Notes under the pieces: model-generated
Databases searched by the model: none
Told to the model about the DNA's origin: nothing
The model's input: the letters and a program-made list of their open reading frames with translations, nothing else
Assembly: GCF_041807905.1 (NCBI RefSeq)
Contig: NZ_JBGVSA010000017.1
Coordinates: forward strand, 34,576-98,575
DNA length: 64,000 nucleotides
Source of the DNA: JBGVSA01 sp041807905
GTDB taxonomy: Bacteria > Pseudomonadota > Gammaproteobacteria > Burkholderiales > Rhodocyclaceae
Direction: 5' to 3'
In this document: positions 52,335 through 61,819 of the stretch, in pieces
Numbering within the stretch: position 1 is the stretch's first letter
Layout of the letters: each line of letters opens with the position of its first letter
Program-made: the position numbers and the translations under genes

Positions 52335-53606
52335 TTACATCTTTTCCGGGCCGTCCTTCTTCTTGTCGTTGCCGGGGATATACGGGCTCCACGGGTTCGC
52401 GCGAACCGGGCCGGGGGTCTTCCAGACAACGTTGAACTGGCCGTCAGCCTTCACTTCACCGATGAACACCGGCTTGTGCAGGTGGTGGTTCTTCTCGTCC
52501 ATCTTGATGGTGAAGCCGTCCGGTGCCTTGAAGGTTTGGCCGGCCATGGCAGCGATGACCTTGTCAGTGTCGGTGCTCTTGGCCTTTTCGACGGCCTGCG
52601 CCCACATGTGCATGCCGACGTAGGTGGCTTCCATCGGGTCGTTCGTCAGCGGCTTGGAAGCGGAGGGCAGCTTCTTGGCCTTGGCATAGGCGGCCCACTT
52701 CTTCTTGAACTCGTCGTTGACCGGGTTCTTCAGGCTCATGAAGTAGTTCCACGCGGCCAGGTGGCCCACCAGTGGCTTGGTATCCACGCCGCGCAGTTCT
52801 TCTTCACCCACCGAGAACGCCACCACCGGCACATCGGTCGCCTTCAGGCCCTGGTTGCCCAGTTCCTTGTAGAAAGGCACGTTGGAGTCGCCGTTGATGG
52901 TCGAGACCACGGCCGTCTTCTTGCCTTCGGAGGCGAACTTCTTGATCTTGGCGATGATGGTCTGATAGTCGCTGTGACCGAAAGGCGTGTACTCCTCCAT
53001 GATGTCGGCATCGGCCACACCCTTGCTCTTGAGGAAGGCGCGCAGGATCTTGTTGGTCGTGCGCGGATACACGTAGTCGGTGCCCAGCAGCACAAAGCGC
53101 TTGGCTTCGCCGCCGTCCTTGCTCATCAGGTATTCCACCGCGGGAATCGCTTGCTGGTTGGGCGCAGCGCCCGTGTAGAACACGTTCTTGGAGAGTTCTT
53201 CTCCTTCGTATTGCACCGGGTAGAAGAGCAGGCCGTTGAGTTCTTCGAACACCGGCAGCACCGACTTGCGCGACACCGACGTCCAGCAGCCGAAGGTCAC
53301 GGCGACCTTGTCCTGCGAGATCAGTTGCTTGGCCTTTTCGGCGAACAGCGGCCAGTTGGAAGCCGGGTCGACCACCACTGGCTCGAGCTTCTTGCCCAGC
53401 ACGCCGCCCTTGGCGTTGATCTCATCGATCGTCATGAGGGCCACGTCCTTGAGCACCGTCTCCGAGATCGCCATGGTGCCGGAGAGCGAATGCAGGATGC
53501 CCACCTTGATGGTGTCCGCGGCGTGGGCGGCGAACGGGGTCAGGCCGGCGACAGCCAGCGCGGCGGACAGCGCTGACAACTTGATGAAGCTGCGACGTGT
53601 TTGCAT
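52335..53606 (-). CDS. urtA: Urea ABC transporter substrate-binding protein UrtA
   Basis: 423-residue periplasmic binding protein. The signal QTRRSFIKLSALSAALAVAG has a twin-arginine motif (RRSFIK). The mature protein starts ADTIKVGILHSLSGTMAISE and holds UrtA-type DPASNWPLFAEKAKQLI, FYPVQYEGEE, VFYTGAAPNQQAIPAVE and DGPEKM at the C-terminus. AAGGGAG precedes the ATG. It heads the urtABCDE operon; expression by nitrogen limitation is known for the family, but no clear NtrC or sigma-54 site was seen upstream. Confidence 0.95.
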   Translation of the reverse strand: MQTRRSFIKLSALSAALAVAGLTPFAAHAADTIKVGILHSLSGTMAISETVLKDVALMTIDEINAKGGVLGKKLEPVVVDPASNWPLFAEKAKQLISQDKVAVTFGCWTSVSRKSVLPVFEELNGLLFYPVQYEGEELSKNVFYTGAAPNQQAIPAVEYLMSKDGGEAKRFVLLGTDYVYPRTTNKILRAFLKSKGVADADIMEEYTPFGHSDYQTIIAKIKKFASEGKKTAVVSTINGDSNVPFYKELGNQGLKATDVPVVAFSVGEEELRGVDTKPLVGHLAAWNYFMSLKNPVNDEFKKKWAAYAKAKKLPSASKPLTNDPMEATYVGMHMWAQAVEKAKSTDTDKVIAAMAGQTFKAPDGFTIKMDEKNHHLHKPVFIGEVKADGQFNVVWKTPGPVRANPWSPYIPGNDKKKDGPEKM

Positions 53607-53880
53607 GAGAGGCTCCCTTGAAAGTGTGTGCGGTAGTGCCGGTTTGGTAGGTCAGGCGCGTGTTTCGAATTGACCGGACAGCCGCAATTTAGGTGTGCGC
53701 CGCCGCACGAGGAATACGCCAGATTGCGTACATGGCGCTCCCGCCTGCAATTGCCGGCCGCCGTGGCATGGCGTGACTACACTGGAATGCAGCAGCACAG
53801 CATTACGGGCCGTGGGTGCTGTGCCGGCAGGCCGAACGCGGCCCTGTGTGCGAGCCCGCCCGGCGGGGAAAGGAGGTCCG

Positions 53881-54084
53881 ATGTCCCGCAGGTATATCGA
53901 TTGCCGTGACTACCCGAGCGATATGCACTGCTCGGTCGCGCTGGCGGCGGACAGCGACGACGAACTCATGGAGATCGCCGTGCAGCACGCCGTACAGACA
54001 CACAAGCACACCGACAGCCCGGAATTGCGCACCCAGTTGCGCGCGTTGTTCCACGACGGCACGCCGCCCGAACAGCACGCGTGA
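53881..54084 (+). CDS. DUF1059-like small protein
   Basis: 67 residues. The pattern RRYIDCRDYPSDMHCSVALAADSDDELMEIAVQHAVQTHKHTD with an early cysteine pair, acidic stretch and a histidine-containing helix, ending ELRTQLRALFHDG, matches the short DUF1059 family. A perfect AGGAGG (53871-53876) sits five bases before the ATG, which supports a real gene. Function is not known. Confidence 0.75.
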   Translation: MSRRYIDCRDYPSDMHCSVALAADSDDELMEIAVQHAVQTHKHTDSPELRTQLRALFHDGTPPEQHA

Positions 54085-54193
54085 CATGCCGCGCCACGCC
54101 ATGGCGGCGTGCGTCGGCGCAGGCTGCTTGATTGCCGCCCCCGGTAGAATCGGGTGGCGGCATTTGTTTGTTGGCGGAAAAGGTGGGTACACG

Positions 54194-54805
54194 ATGCGAC
54201 GGCTGTTCCGGACGATCCTGGCGTCGATCACTCTTGCGAGCTGTACGGCGGCGCACGCGGATTCGAGCGTGAGCATCGGCTTTGGCATGGGGTTCGGCGG
54301 CTACGGGCCGCACAACACCTACGGCGCCGTCGGAGTGAGTTCGGGGCCGTATTACCCCCGTGGCGGCTGGGGGGCGCCGTATTGGGGCCCGGCGTGGGGG
54401 CCGTGGTGGGACTGGCCCTACGGTCCGTACGGCTACTATCCGCCCGATCCCCCGGTGATCACGCCGCGCGTGGTCGTGGCGCCGGAAGAGGGGGCCATCG
54501 TGCCGTACCTGCCGGAGCGCTTCGAAGCGCAGGTCATCGACGGCACCACGTATTTCGTGGCCGACGGCGTCTACTACAAGGCGGTGGCCGAGGGCTACCG
54601 CGTCATGTCCGCTCCACCCGGCGGTGGCTCCGGCCGGCTCGATGACATCGTTGCCGTGCCTGCGCTGGGGCAACGCCCGCCGCAACAGCAGATCGACCGC
54701 GACGATTGCCAGGCGCAGGCGCGGGACGCCATGGGGCCGACGGGCGACGGCTTTCGCCGCGCGGTGCAGGCCTGCCTGGCCGCACGCGGCTACAGCATCC
54801 GCTGA
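54194..54805 (+). CDS. Secreted Gly/Tyr/Trp/Pro-rich protein (DUF6515-like)
   Basis: 203 residues with a signal (MRRLFRTILASITLASCTAAHA). A low-complexity region (about 30-90) is rich in G, Y, P and W (FGMGFGGYGPHN, WGAPYWGPAWGPWWDW). It is followed by a conserved-looking domain with ERFEAQVIDGTTYFVADGVYYKAVAEGYRVM and a C-terminal cysteine pair in DRDDCQAQARDAM and VQACLAARGYSIR. I assign it to the DUF6515-type group with limited certainty. Export is well supported; function is unknown. GNAT gene follows after 91 bases. Confidence 0.65.
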   Translation: MRRLFRTILASITLASCTAAHADSSVSIGFGMGFGGYGPHNTYGAVGVSSGPYYPRGGWGAPYWGPAWGPWWDWPYGPYGYYPPDPPVITPRVVVAPEEGAIVPYLPERFEAQVIDGTTYFVADGVYYKAVAEGYRVMSAPPGGGSGRLDDIVAVPALGQRPPQQQIDRDDCQAQARDAMGPTGDGFRRAVQACLAARGYSIR

Positions 54806-54896
54806 ACTGGGCGAGAGCCGCGAACCACATGGCCGACTCGATGTCCCTCTATGAGCCCCCTGGGCGATCGAATCCACTGACGACGAGAGCACATCG

Positions 54897-55415
54897 ATGA
54901 GCGACATCACCGCGACCCCCGTGGCCGGCTTTGCGATTCGCAAAGCGGTCGCAGAAGACGTCTCCCTGATCCTGCGATTCATCCGCGAACTGGCCGAATA
55001 CGAACAACTGCTCGACGAAGTGAAGGCCGACGAAGCGCAACTGGCCCGCACCTTGTTCGGCGAGCATCCCACGGCCGAAGTGCTGATCGGCGAATACCGC
55101 AACGAGCCGGCCGGCTTCGCATTGTTCTTCCACAACTACTCCACCTTCCTCGCCAAGCCGGGCCTGTATCTGGAAGATCTCTATATCCGCCGTGAACTGC
55201 GCGGCCTGGGCCTGGGCAAGGCCATGCTGGCGCATCTGGCGAGCATCGCCGTGGCGCGCGACTGCGGCCGATTCGAATGGTCGGGGCTGGACTGGAACCG
55301 GCAGGCGATCGATTTTTACCGCAAGCTCGGCGCTGAGCCGATGGACGAATGGACCGTGCAGCGCGTGACCGGCCATGCGTTGCACAAGCTTGCCGAGAAG
55401 GCGCGGGTCGGCTGA
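54897..55415 (+). CDS. GNAT-family N-acetyltransferase
   Basis: 172-residue GCN5-related acetyltransferase. The domain covers about 12-165: FAIRKAVAEDVSLILRFIRELAEYE, GLYLEDLYIRRELRGLGLGKAMLAHL with the acetyl-CoA loop R-G-x-G-L-G/K, and GLDWNRQAIDFYRKLGAEPMDEW. The long version with YEQLLDEVKADEAQLARTLFG resembles diamine/thialysine N-acetyltransferases. The amine substrate is inferred only from that resemblance. Confidence 0.85.
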   Translation: MSDITATPVAGFAIRKAVAEDVSLILRFIRELAEYEQLLDEVKADEAQLARTLFGEHPTAEVLIGEYRNEPAGFALFFHNYSTFLAKPGLYLEDLYIRRELRGLGLGKAMLAHLASIAVARDCGRFEWSGLDWNRQAIDFYRKLGAEPMDEWTVQRVTGHALHKLAEKARVG

Positions 55416-55502
55416 GGCATTGCAGCAAGGCCTGGCCAGCGCTCACACACGGATTGGCCGACGGGCTCGTAAAGTGCTGATCCCCTGCGCGAGCCCGGGC
55501 GC

Positions 55503-56699
55503 TCAGTCCGGCATGCCGTCGGCGCGGGGGCGCCATAGCATCGGCGCATAGCGCCAGAGATACAGCGCGAAGGCCGCTGACCAGGCGGCTGCGGCCAGCC
55601 ACAGGCCATGCAGATACTGCTCCGGCCACACGAGCGGCGGCACGACGCGGGCCAGCACAGCGACCACGATCGACGAGTAAATGGCGGTTTCCGCTGGCCC
55701 GGCGCGCAGCATGCGGCCCGTGTGGCCCAGCGCGGTGCGGGTGATCATCGCCAGGATCAAGCCTGCCATGGCGCCGACGGTGAGCGTGTGGGTGACGACC
55801 GAATCGTTCACGAGCCCCAGCCCCTGCGACGCGATCAACAGCAGTGCCGCCGCGATCCAGCCGTGCGAGACATGCAGTGACCACAGCAGCGGATGGCGCA
55901 ATGTTGCCAGTGGCCGCCACAATGAACTGCGCCAGATCTGCAGCAACGCCGCCACGACAGCCAGGATGCCGGCGATCTCCGGTGCCACCTGCAAGGCCCA
56001 ACCCAGCAATGCCAAGGCCGTAAAGAGGATCGCCGCCTGATCGAGCGGCGCGTGTCGCGCCGTCGTCTGCTTGGTGGCGTTGGCCGTAAAGCCGGGGATG
56101 ATGCGTCCGCCGATGACCGTTTCCAGCAGTGTGATGACCGCGATGGCCGCGTGCAGGATGTCGAGAAATGCCATGTCGACCCAGCCGAAGAACGTGCCGA
56201 ACAGCGTCGCGTCCGCCAGCCACAGCGCGGTGAGGATTCCCAGCACAAAGTAATTGCGGCGCGCCCGTGCCCGGATCAACACGCGCGCCAACGGAATGGA
56301 CGCAGCCGGCAGGAACGCCAGGTTGACCGCCGCCGCCAGCCACAATGGCCCGGTCAGCATCGTTACCCGGCCCGCCAGCCACAGCAGGCAGAGGGCCGCC
56401 AACGCACCGTTGCGCGGCGTGGCAAGTCCGGTCCAGTTGCGCGCTGCGGTGTATAGAAAGCCAATGATCACCGCGACGGCAAAGCCGAAGACCATCTCAT
56501 GTCCGTGCCAGACAAGCATGGGCACGGCTGGCGAGAACGCCAGCGCGCCACTGACGCCTGCGACCCAGGTTGGTATGAGCAGCAGGGCGCCGATGGCCGC
56601 GAGTAGATAGAACGGCCGGAATCCCAATGCGAACAGGGCGCATCCGCCGGCTGGTGGTGAAGTCTTACGGCGGGGTTCCTGCAGGACGATGACAGCCAT
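55503..56699 (-). CDS. nnrS: NnrS-family membrane protein
   Basis: 398-residue protein with about twelve membrane segments, beginning ALFALGFRPFYLLAAIGALLLIPTW, the NnrS hallmark, with WHGHEMVFGFAVAVIIGFLYTA as the conserved histidine-bearing helix. NnrS proteins are heme- and copper-containing and counter nitrosative stress. An FNR/DNR-type box (56760-56773) lies about 67 bases upstream of the ATG. ATG 56699 is chosen; the longer frame crosses the box. Confidence 0.9.
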   Translation of the reverse strand: MAVIVLQEPRRKTSPPAGGCALFALGFRPFYLLAAIGALLLIPTWVAGVSGALAFSPAVPMLVWHGHEMVFGFAVAVIIGFLYTAARNWTGLATPRNGALAALCLLWLAGRVTMLTGPLWLAAAVNLAFLPAASIPLARVLIRARARRNYFVLGILTALWLADATLFGTFFGWVDMAFLDILHAAIAVITLLETVIGGRIIPGFTANATKQTTARHAPLDQAAILFTALALLGWALQVAPEIAGILAVVAALLQIWRSSLWRPLATLRHPLLWSLHVSHGWIAAALLLIASQGLGLVNDSVVTHTLTVGAMAGLILAMITRTALGHTGRMLRAGPAETAIYSSIVVAVLARVVPPLVWPEQYLHGLWLAAAAWSAAFALYLWRYAPMLWRPRADGMPD

Positions 56700-57016
56700 G
56701 GGCAATTCGTATCCAATCGACGGACGGGTGAGTGTGCCCTGTCGTAAATGGCTTACAAATTGATCTGCGTCAATAACGAAATTGGCTATGAATGAGCCCT
56801 GAACAAGCTTCACAACGGCTTGGGTCGGCTCGCGTCATGTGACGACCGAGGTTTGCATTGTCTTCGCCGCGCCCGTCGCAGGCAGGCGACCGGTCGCCAC
56901 GTTCGGTGCCCGGACCGCCAGGGATCAGGGCACCGATTGCGAGCATTTCCGCAAGCTCCGGGAAGATGGCCTTGTGTCTGTTTCCCGACCCGTTCGTCCG
57001 AATCCGCAGCGTGACC
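56700..57016. other. Intergenic region between nnrS and the GH31 gene
   Basis: 317 bases. The left side carries the nnrS leader and its FNR/DNR box. The remaining stretch to 57016 contains only weak frames with no ribosome sites or recognisable product, and no clear terminator for the GH31 gene. Confidence 0.5.
56760..56773 (-). promoter_or_regulatory. FNR/DNR-type operator upstream of nnrS
   Basis: On the minus strand the site reads TTGAC-GCAG-ATCAA, nine of ten conserved bases of the FNR/DNR/NnrR consensus TTGAT-N4-ATCAA. Its centre is about 67 bases before the nnrS ATG. Control of nnrS by an NO- or oxygen-responsive Crp/FNR regulator fits known biology. Confidence 0.75.
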
Positions 57017-59479
57017 CTAGGCCTGGCCGAATGAGTCCCGCCATGCAAGGTGCAGCAGGCGGCGGCCCTCCGCCTGTACGTCGGCCGTGACGGCGTAACC
57101 CTGGACGGAGATGGGGCGACATTCCTGCGCCGGCAGTTCGATGGTCAGGGTGTCTTGCCGGAAGCTTGCGCTGCCGTCGAACGCGACACTGACCTGCAAA
57201 CGGTCATCCAGGGCATCGACGGCGATCTGCCAGTGCCCGCAATGCCCCCGACGCCAGGCAATCGATTCGCCATCGTCTTCGAAGGCCGATCCTGTGGCTC
57301 GTCCGTTGCGGGGAGGGAAAATGACGAAGCCGCGCCGGTCTTCGGTATCCCCAAAATGTGCGTCCGCGCGGTTGACAGGGATGATTGCCCCTGCCCGTGC
57401 GAACAGCAGCGGCTGTTGCAGCGAAGCGGGCATGGCATGCCATCGACCGCCTTCGTATCGCGTTCCGGAAAAGTAGTCGAACCAGTCCGTGCCGGCGGGC
57501 AGATAAACCGATCGTGCGCGGACGCCGGGGGCGGCAACCGCGGCATGCAACAGATGCGGGCCGATCATCATGTCGTCGTTCTCTTCGAAACACGTGTCGT
57601 CATGTGAGAAGTCGTAGTACGTCGGCCGCACGATAGGCGCGCATTCAGTATGGGCATGCCAAAGGAGATCGTAGAAATACGGCTGGAAGCGGTGCCGCAA
57701 TGCAAGCAGCGCTCGCACCGTCGGCGTCCATGCCGGATACATCCACGGTTCGGTCACAGTGCCGTCGCTGTTCTCGGAGTGGATCGAAAAGCGCGGCATG
57801 AAAATGCCGAACTGCACCCAGCGCACGAACAGTTCCTGATCGGGGGCCGGTCCGAGAAAACCGCCGACGTCATGCCCCGTATTCGATACGCCGGACATCG
57901 CCAGTCCAAGCCCCATGCGGATGTTGTACTTCAGCGTCTCCCACGAGGTGTAGTTGTCGCCGGACCATGTCTGCACATACCGCTGCATGCCCGTCACGCC
58001 CGCGCGCGATACAGCAAACGGCCGTATCTGCGGAGCGCTGTCGCGCTGCGCGCCGACCGAGGCCTTGAGCATGAGCATCGTCAGCAGCGGTTTGATCTCG
58101 GACGCCGGAACGGGCTGTCCGTGGCCGAACGCGCGTGCGGCAACCTCGGCGATTTCGAACTCATTGTTGTCGTTCCAGGTGCCGGCAACGCCGTAGTCGA
58201 GCAAGTGCTCGCGCACGCATTGTTGCCACCAGCGCACGGCTGCCGGTCGCGTGAAATCCACGTAGCTGGCTTGCCCGCCCCAGAATGGCACCGTCAGGGC
58301 GTGGTGATCGGCGTTGGTCACGAACAGACCTTGCGCGCGTGCTTCTTCGTAGCGGGGATGGTCGGTGAGCAGGGCGGGCTTGATGTTGGCAATCACGCGC
58401 ACGCCGGCCGCCTTGTACTCAGCAATAAAGCGACGCGCATCGGCAAACTTGCTGGTGTTCCAGTGGAACACGTAACGCTTGTTGCCGATGCTCGTGTAGC
58501 CCGATGAGAGGTGAAAGGACTGGCAGGGGATATCGTGAGCGCGGCACTGGGAGATGAACTCCGCCATGCGCGCTTGCGCGTCCGGCGCGTCGGTGTAGCT
58601 CATCGTCGAGCCCGAGTAGCCCAGCGTCCAGCGAGGCGGAAACGCCGGCAGGCCGGTCAACCAGGTAAAGCGGGTCACCACCTGCCGGATCTGCGGCCCG
58701 GCGATGAAGTAATAATCCAGGTCGCCTGCCTCGGCCATGAAATAGCGGTACGGCCCGTGATAGTTGCCGATTTCGCGCCCCATGTCGAAAGTGCAGTCCG
58801 AGTGCGTGTCGTAGAACAGTCCGAATGCTGCGCCATGCCTGGAATCGTGGGTGATGTAGAACGGGATGTGCTTGTAGAGCGGGTCGGACGTGCGTGCGCT
58901 GTAGAAGGCGCCGTCCACGTTGCGCATGCGATACGACTGACCGGCCCGGTTCGCGTCGCCGGATTTCTCGCCGAGGCCGAAGTAGCGCTCCGTCGCAGAG
59001 CGCACCAGATAGTGGCAAACGCTGCGCCCCCATTGCCCGAAATTGTAGGCCTGCGTCGGACGGTCACGCGCCACCTCGATCCAATCGTTGTCGACGCGAA
59101 GCTGCCAACGGCACACGAATCCATGCAGTTCGACGATGAGCCGAACGCATGCCGTTTCGACGGTAAGCAGGTCATCGCGCGTGACAGCCGAATAGGGCAC
59201 GGGATCGAAGGCAGAGAGGTCGGATTTGTCGACCCCTTCGAAGGGGACATCTTCTTTGCCGGGCGCGATCGCCCAGGTGCGAGTGGTGCGTTGAATGCCA
59301 TCAGGAAGCAGCGTTACACGGAGCAACCATTCCGTCAGAACGAATAGATGCACGACATGGCCTTGATCGCTTTGCAACGTCAGTCGCTTGTCATCGCGCT
59401 GACGGAGCGCAAACAGGGGCCCACTACGCTGCGTGGTGTCGTAGAGCGGGGTATCGTTGGCGATCGCGATGTCGGTCAT
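57017..59479 (-). CDS. Glycoside hydrolase family 31 enzyme
   Basis: 820-residue retaining alpha-glycosidase (alpha-glucosidase/alpha-xylosidase class). An N-terminal beta-sandwich (about 30-260, ERYFGLGEKSG) precedes the catalytic barrel with the nucleophile region GTWNDNNEFEI (Asp 437) and the acid/base region YVQTWSGDNYTSW (Asp 508), then HDVGGF. C-terminal beta domains hold VYLPAGTDWFDYFSGTRYEGG. There is no signal peptide, so it probably acts on imported oligosaccharides. ATG 59479 has AAAGGA upstream. It is divergent from an AraC regulator. Exact linkage specificity cannot be told from motifs. Confidence 0.92.
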   Translation of the reverse strand: MTDIAIANDTPLYDTTQRSGPLFALRQRDDKRLTLQSDQGHVVHLFVLTEWLLRVTLLPDGIQRTTRTWAIAPGKEDVPFEGVDKSDLSAFDPVPYSAVTRDDLLTVETACVRLIVELHGFVCRWQLRVDNDWIEVARDRPTQAYNFGQWGRSVCHYLVRSATERYFGLGEKSGDANRAGQSYRMRNVDGAFYSARTSDPLYKHIPFYITHDSRHGAAFGLFYDTHSDCTFDMGREIGNYHGPYRYFMAEAGDLDYYFIAGPQIRQVVTRFTWLTGLPAFPPRWTLGYSGSTMSYTDAPDAQARMAEFISQCRAHDIPCQSFHLSSGYTSIGNKRYVFHWNTSKFADARRFIAEYKAAGVRVIANIKPALLTDHPRYEEARAQGLFVTNADHHALTVPFWGGQASYVDFTRPAAVRWWQQCVREHLLDYGVAGTWNDNNEFEIAEVAARAFGHGQPVPASEIKPLLTMLMLKASVGAQRDSAPQIRPFAVSRAGVTGMQRYVQTWSGDNYTSWETLKYNIRMGLGLAMSGVSNTGHDVGGFLGPAPDQELFVRWVQFGIFMPRFSIHSENSDGTVTEPWMYPAWTPTVRALLALRHRFQPYFYDLLWHAHTECAPIVRPTYYDFSHDDTCFEENDDMMIGPHLLHAAVAAPGVRARSVYLPAGTDWFDYFSGTRYEGGRWHAMPASLQQPLLFARAGAIIPVNRADAHFGDTEDRRGFVIFPPRNGRATGSAFEDDGESIAWRRGHCGHWQIAVDALDDRLQVSVAFDGSASFRQDTLTIELPAQECRPISVQGYAVTADVQAEGRRLLHLAWRDSFGQA

Positions 59480-59640
59480 GTGCAGTCCTTTGTACAAATT
59501 GGCGGCAAGGTCGAGAAATTGTGATGAGTGCCATTGGGCAGTGCCTTTCGGGCGCTGCCGCACACCGATCGCCACCGGCGTTCGTTCAAAGAACGCCAGT
59601 CGTGCGCGGCGGCAACAAAGTCTGGTTCTGGAGAATCCTC

Positions 59641-60474
59641 ATGATCCTGCTGCGCCCGGAGGAACGATTCCGTTCGCATCGTCAGACCATCGCAGTCGAA
59701 TACTGCAATCCGCAGGGCACGTTTCCTGAGCACAGCCACGACTTCGATGAGATTGTTCTGGTACAGGGTGGCAGCGGCGTGCATGTGCTCAATGACCGTC
59801 CCTGCTCGGTCGGCGCCGGCTCGGTGCTGTGGGTGCGCGCCCGGGATGACCGCCACGCCTTCGAATACGTGGCCGATCTCCAGCTATGCAACATCCACTA
59901 CCGACGCAACGGACACGCGGGGCCACTGGCCTGCCTCGAACGACACCTGCCGGCCAACGCCACGGGGCATTGGCAGATCGGACCGACCCTGTGCCGGCGC
60001 ATCGAAGGACTGCTGGCGCGCATTGGCCAGTGCAATGACACGACGCCCGCCGGCGCGTGCATGCGCGAAGCGCTACTGCTGCAAGCCGTCGCGCTGATGC
60101 TCGAAGGTCTCTACCACGAAGACCCGCAGGAAGACATCGAAGATCGTACGCATCATCTGATCAACTACCTGCGTTCGAACTTCCAGTCTCCGATCGACTG
60201 GAGTGCGCTGAGCGCACGTTACGCAATGCCATTGCGGACGCTGCACCGGCGCATCAAGGAGCGCACCGGCCTTCCTCCGCAGTCGTATGTCACGCACCTG
60301 CGCCTGGCTTATGCGTGTTCGCTGCTGCGCACGACGACCTTGCCGGTGACATACGTGGCCTACGAATGTGGCGCCGAAGACAGCAACAATTTCTCGACCT
60401 TGTTCAAGAAGGTGTATGGCATTCCTCCGCGAGAGTACCGGCGGCGTTGCCTGTTGAACGCTCAGGACGAGTGA
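59641..60474 (+). CDS. AraC-family regulator, RhaR/RhaS-like
   Basis: 277-residue regulator. The N-terminal cupin (about 20-95: FPEHSHDFDEIVLVQGGSGVHVLNDRP) binds a small ligand, and the C-terminal double helix-turn-helix (about 180-275) has PLRTLHRRIKERTGLPPQSYVTHLRL and EDSNNFSTLFKKVYGIPPREYRR. The layout is typical of L-rhamnose regulators RhaR/RhaS. Its position between GH31, TRAP and GH105 genes makes it the probable local activator. ATG 59641 starts the cupin domain; the true inducer is not readable. Confidence 0.85.
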   Translation: MILLRPEERFRSHRQTIAVEYCNPQGTFPEHSHDFDEIVLVQGGSGVHVLNDRPCSVGAGSVLWVRARDDRHAFEYVADLQLCNIHYRRNGHAGPLACLERHLPANATGHWQIGPTLCRRIEGLLARIGQCNDTTPAGACMREALLLQAVALMLEGLYHEDPQEDIEDRTHHLINYLRSNFQSPIDWSALSARYAMPLRTLHRRIKERTGLPPQSYVTHLRLAYACSLLRTTTLPVTYVAYECGAEDSNNFSTLFKKVYGIPPREYRRRCLLNAQDE

Positions 60475-60477
60475 CAG

Positions 60478-60505
60478 GGAGGGTGCCCCGTGCGGGGCGC
60501 CCTCC
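60478..60505. terminator. GC-rich hairpin between convergent genes
   Basis: GGAGGGTGCCCCG (60478-60490) pairs with CGGGGCGCCCTCC (60493-60505) with one G-U pair and a two-base loop. It lies between the stop of the AraC gene and the stop of dctM. No U-tract follows on either strand. Confidence 0.5.
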
Positions 60506-60511
60506 GCAGCG

Positions 60512-61819
60512 TTACATCAACCCGAATAGTCGCGGCAGGAACAGCGAAAGAGACGGTACGTAGGTCACGAAAGCGAGCAACACCACTTCGATCAGAAAGA
60601 TCGGTACCAGTGGCCGGATGACGTCGTTCATCTTCACCTTCGCCACGCTGCACCCGACAAACAGCGAACTGCCCACCGGCGGCGTGAAATTGCCCAACGA
60701 CAGGTTGAAGGCGAACATCACGCCGAAGTGGATCGGGTCCATACCCAGGTTGACCGCCACCGGATAGAAGATCGGAGTGAAGATCAGCAGCGCCGGGGCC
60801 ACGTCCATGAATGTTCCAACGATCAGTAGCGTGACGTTCATGATCATGAAGATCACGATGCGATCGTCCGACAGCGACAACAGCAACTCGCTCACGGAAT
60901 CGGGAATGCTCAGGAAGGCCATCGCCCAGGACATCAGCGACGATGCGGCGATGAGGAACAGGATCATCCCGGATACCGCTGCCGATTGACGAAGGATGTC
61001 CGGCAGATCCGCCAGGCGGACCGTCCGATAGAAAAGCGACAGGGCCAGCGAGTAGAGCACCGCGATGGCACCGCCTTCCGTCGCCGTGAAGACTCCGGCC
61101 ACGATACCGCCGATGACCACCACGATCATGATCAGACTCGGGATCGACTCGAGCACGATGCGAACGGCTTCCGCCGCACTCTTGCCGGGCTCGACCGGAT
61201 AGCGCAGGCGACGGGCGGCGATGTAGGCATAGACCATCACCCCCAACCCCATGATGATGCCGGGAATATATGCCGCGATGAACAGCGTGGCGACCGAGGC
61301 CCCCGTCATCAGCGAATAGATGATGAACATGCCGGTGGGCGGAATGATCAATCCGGTCGGTGCCGACGCGATGTTGATCGCGGCGCAGAGCTTCGGGTCG
61401 TAGTTCTTCTCGCGCTGCAGAGGACCCATGAAGCCGCCGACGGCCGAAGCCGCAGCCACGGCCGAGCCGCACACGCAACCGAAGAGCATGTTGCTGATCA
61501 CGTTGGCATGCATGAGCGCCCCGGAGATGCGCCCGCCCAATAGCAGGGCGAGGTTGATCAACCGTCGCGCGATGCCGCCTCGATTCATCAGGTTGCCGGA
61601 AAGGATGAAGAACGGCGCAGCCAGGAGCCCGAAACTGTCGATGCCGGAGAACATCTTCTGGCTACCGGTGTAGAGGATCTCGCTCAACGGAAGGGAATAG
61701 ACCAGCGCGATGATCGATGAGAGGGCGATACCCATCGCCACCGGAACACCGAGCGCGAGAAAGCCGATGAACGCGCCGAACAGCAATGCGCAGGCCTGGA
61801 GCACTTCAGGATCCATCAA
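60512..61819 (-). CDS. dctM: TRAP transporter large permease DctM-like
   Basis: 435-residue integral membrane subunit with about twelve segments; VPVAMGIALSSIIAL, GAVNIASAPTGLIIPPT-type residues (here INIASAPTGLIIPPTGMFIIYS) and APALLIFTPIFYPVAVNLGMDPIHFGV are TRAP DctM/TctA-like signatures. It couples sodium-driven transport to the DctP binding protein. It overlaps dctQ by four bases. The substrate is probably an acidic sugar or uronide, judging from GH105 next to it. Confidence 0.93.
   Translation of the reverse strand: MMDPEVLQACALLFGAFIGFLALGVPVAMGIALSSIIALVYSLPLSEILYTGSQKMFSGIDSFGLLAAPFFILSGNLMNRGGIARRLINLALLLGGRISGALMHANVISNMLFGCVCGSAVAAASAVGGFMGPLQREKNYDPKLCAAINIASAPTGLIIPPTGMFIIYSLMTGASVATLFIAAYIPGIIMGLGVMVYAYIAARRLRYPVEPGKSAAEAVRIVLESIPSLIMIVVVIGGIVAGVFTATEGGAIAVLYSLALSLFYRTVRLADLPDILRQSAAVSGMILFLIAASSLMSWAMAFLSIPDSVSELLLSLSDDRIVIFMIMNVTLLIVGTFMDVAPALLIFTPIFYPVAVNLGMDPIHFGVMFAFNLSLGNFTPPVGSSLFVGCSVAKVKMNDVIRPLVPIFLIEVVLLAFVTYVPSLSLFLPRLFGLM

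Noticed and set aside
53607..53780. Sigma-54 or NtrC-type promoter upstream of urtA
   Set aside because: A TGGC stretch occurs on the minus strand, but the GG-to-GC spacing is wrong.
56770..57048. Small minus-strand frame between nnrS and GH31
   Set aside because: No ribosome site or motifs; it overlaps both the GH31 3' end and the FNR-type box.
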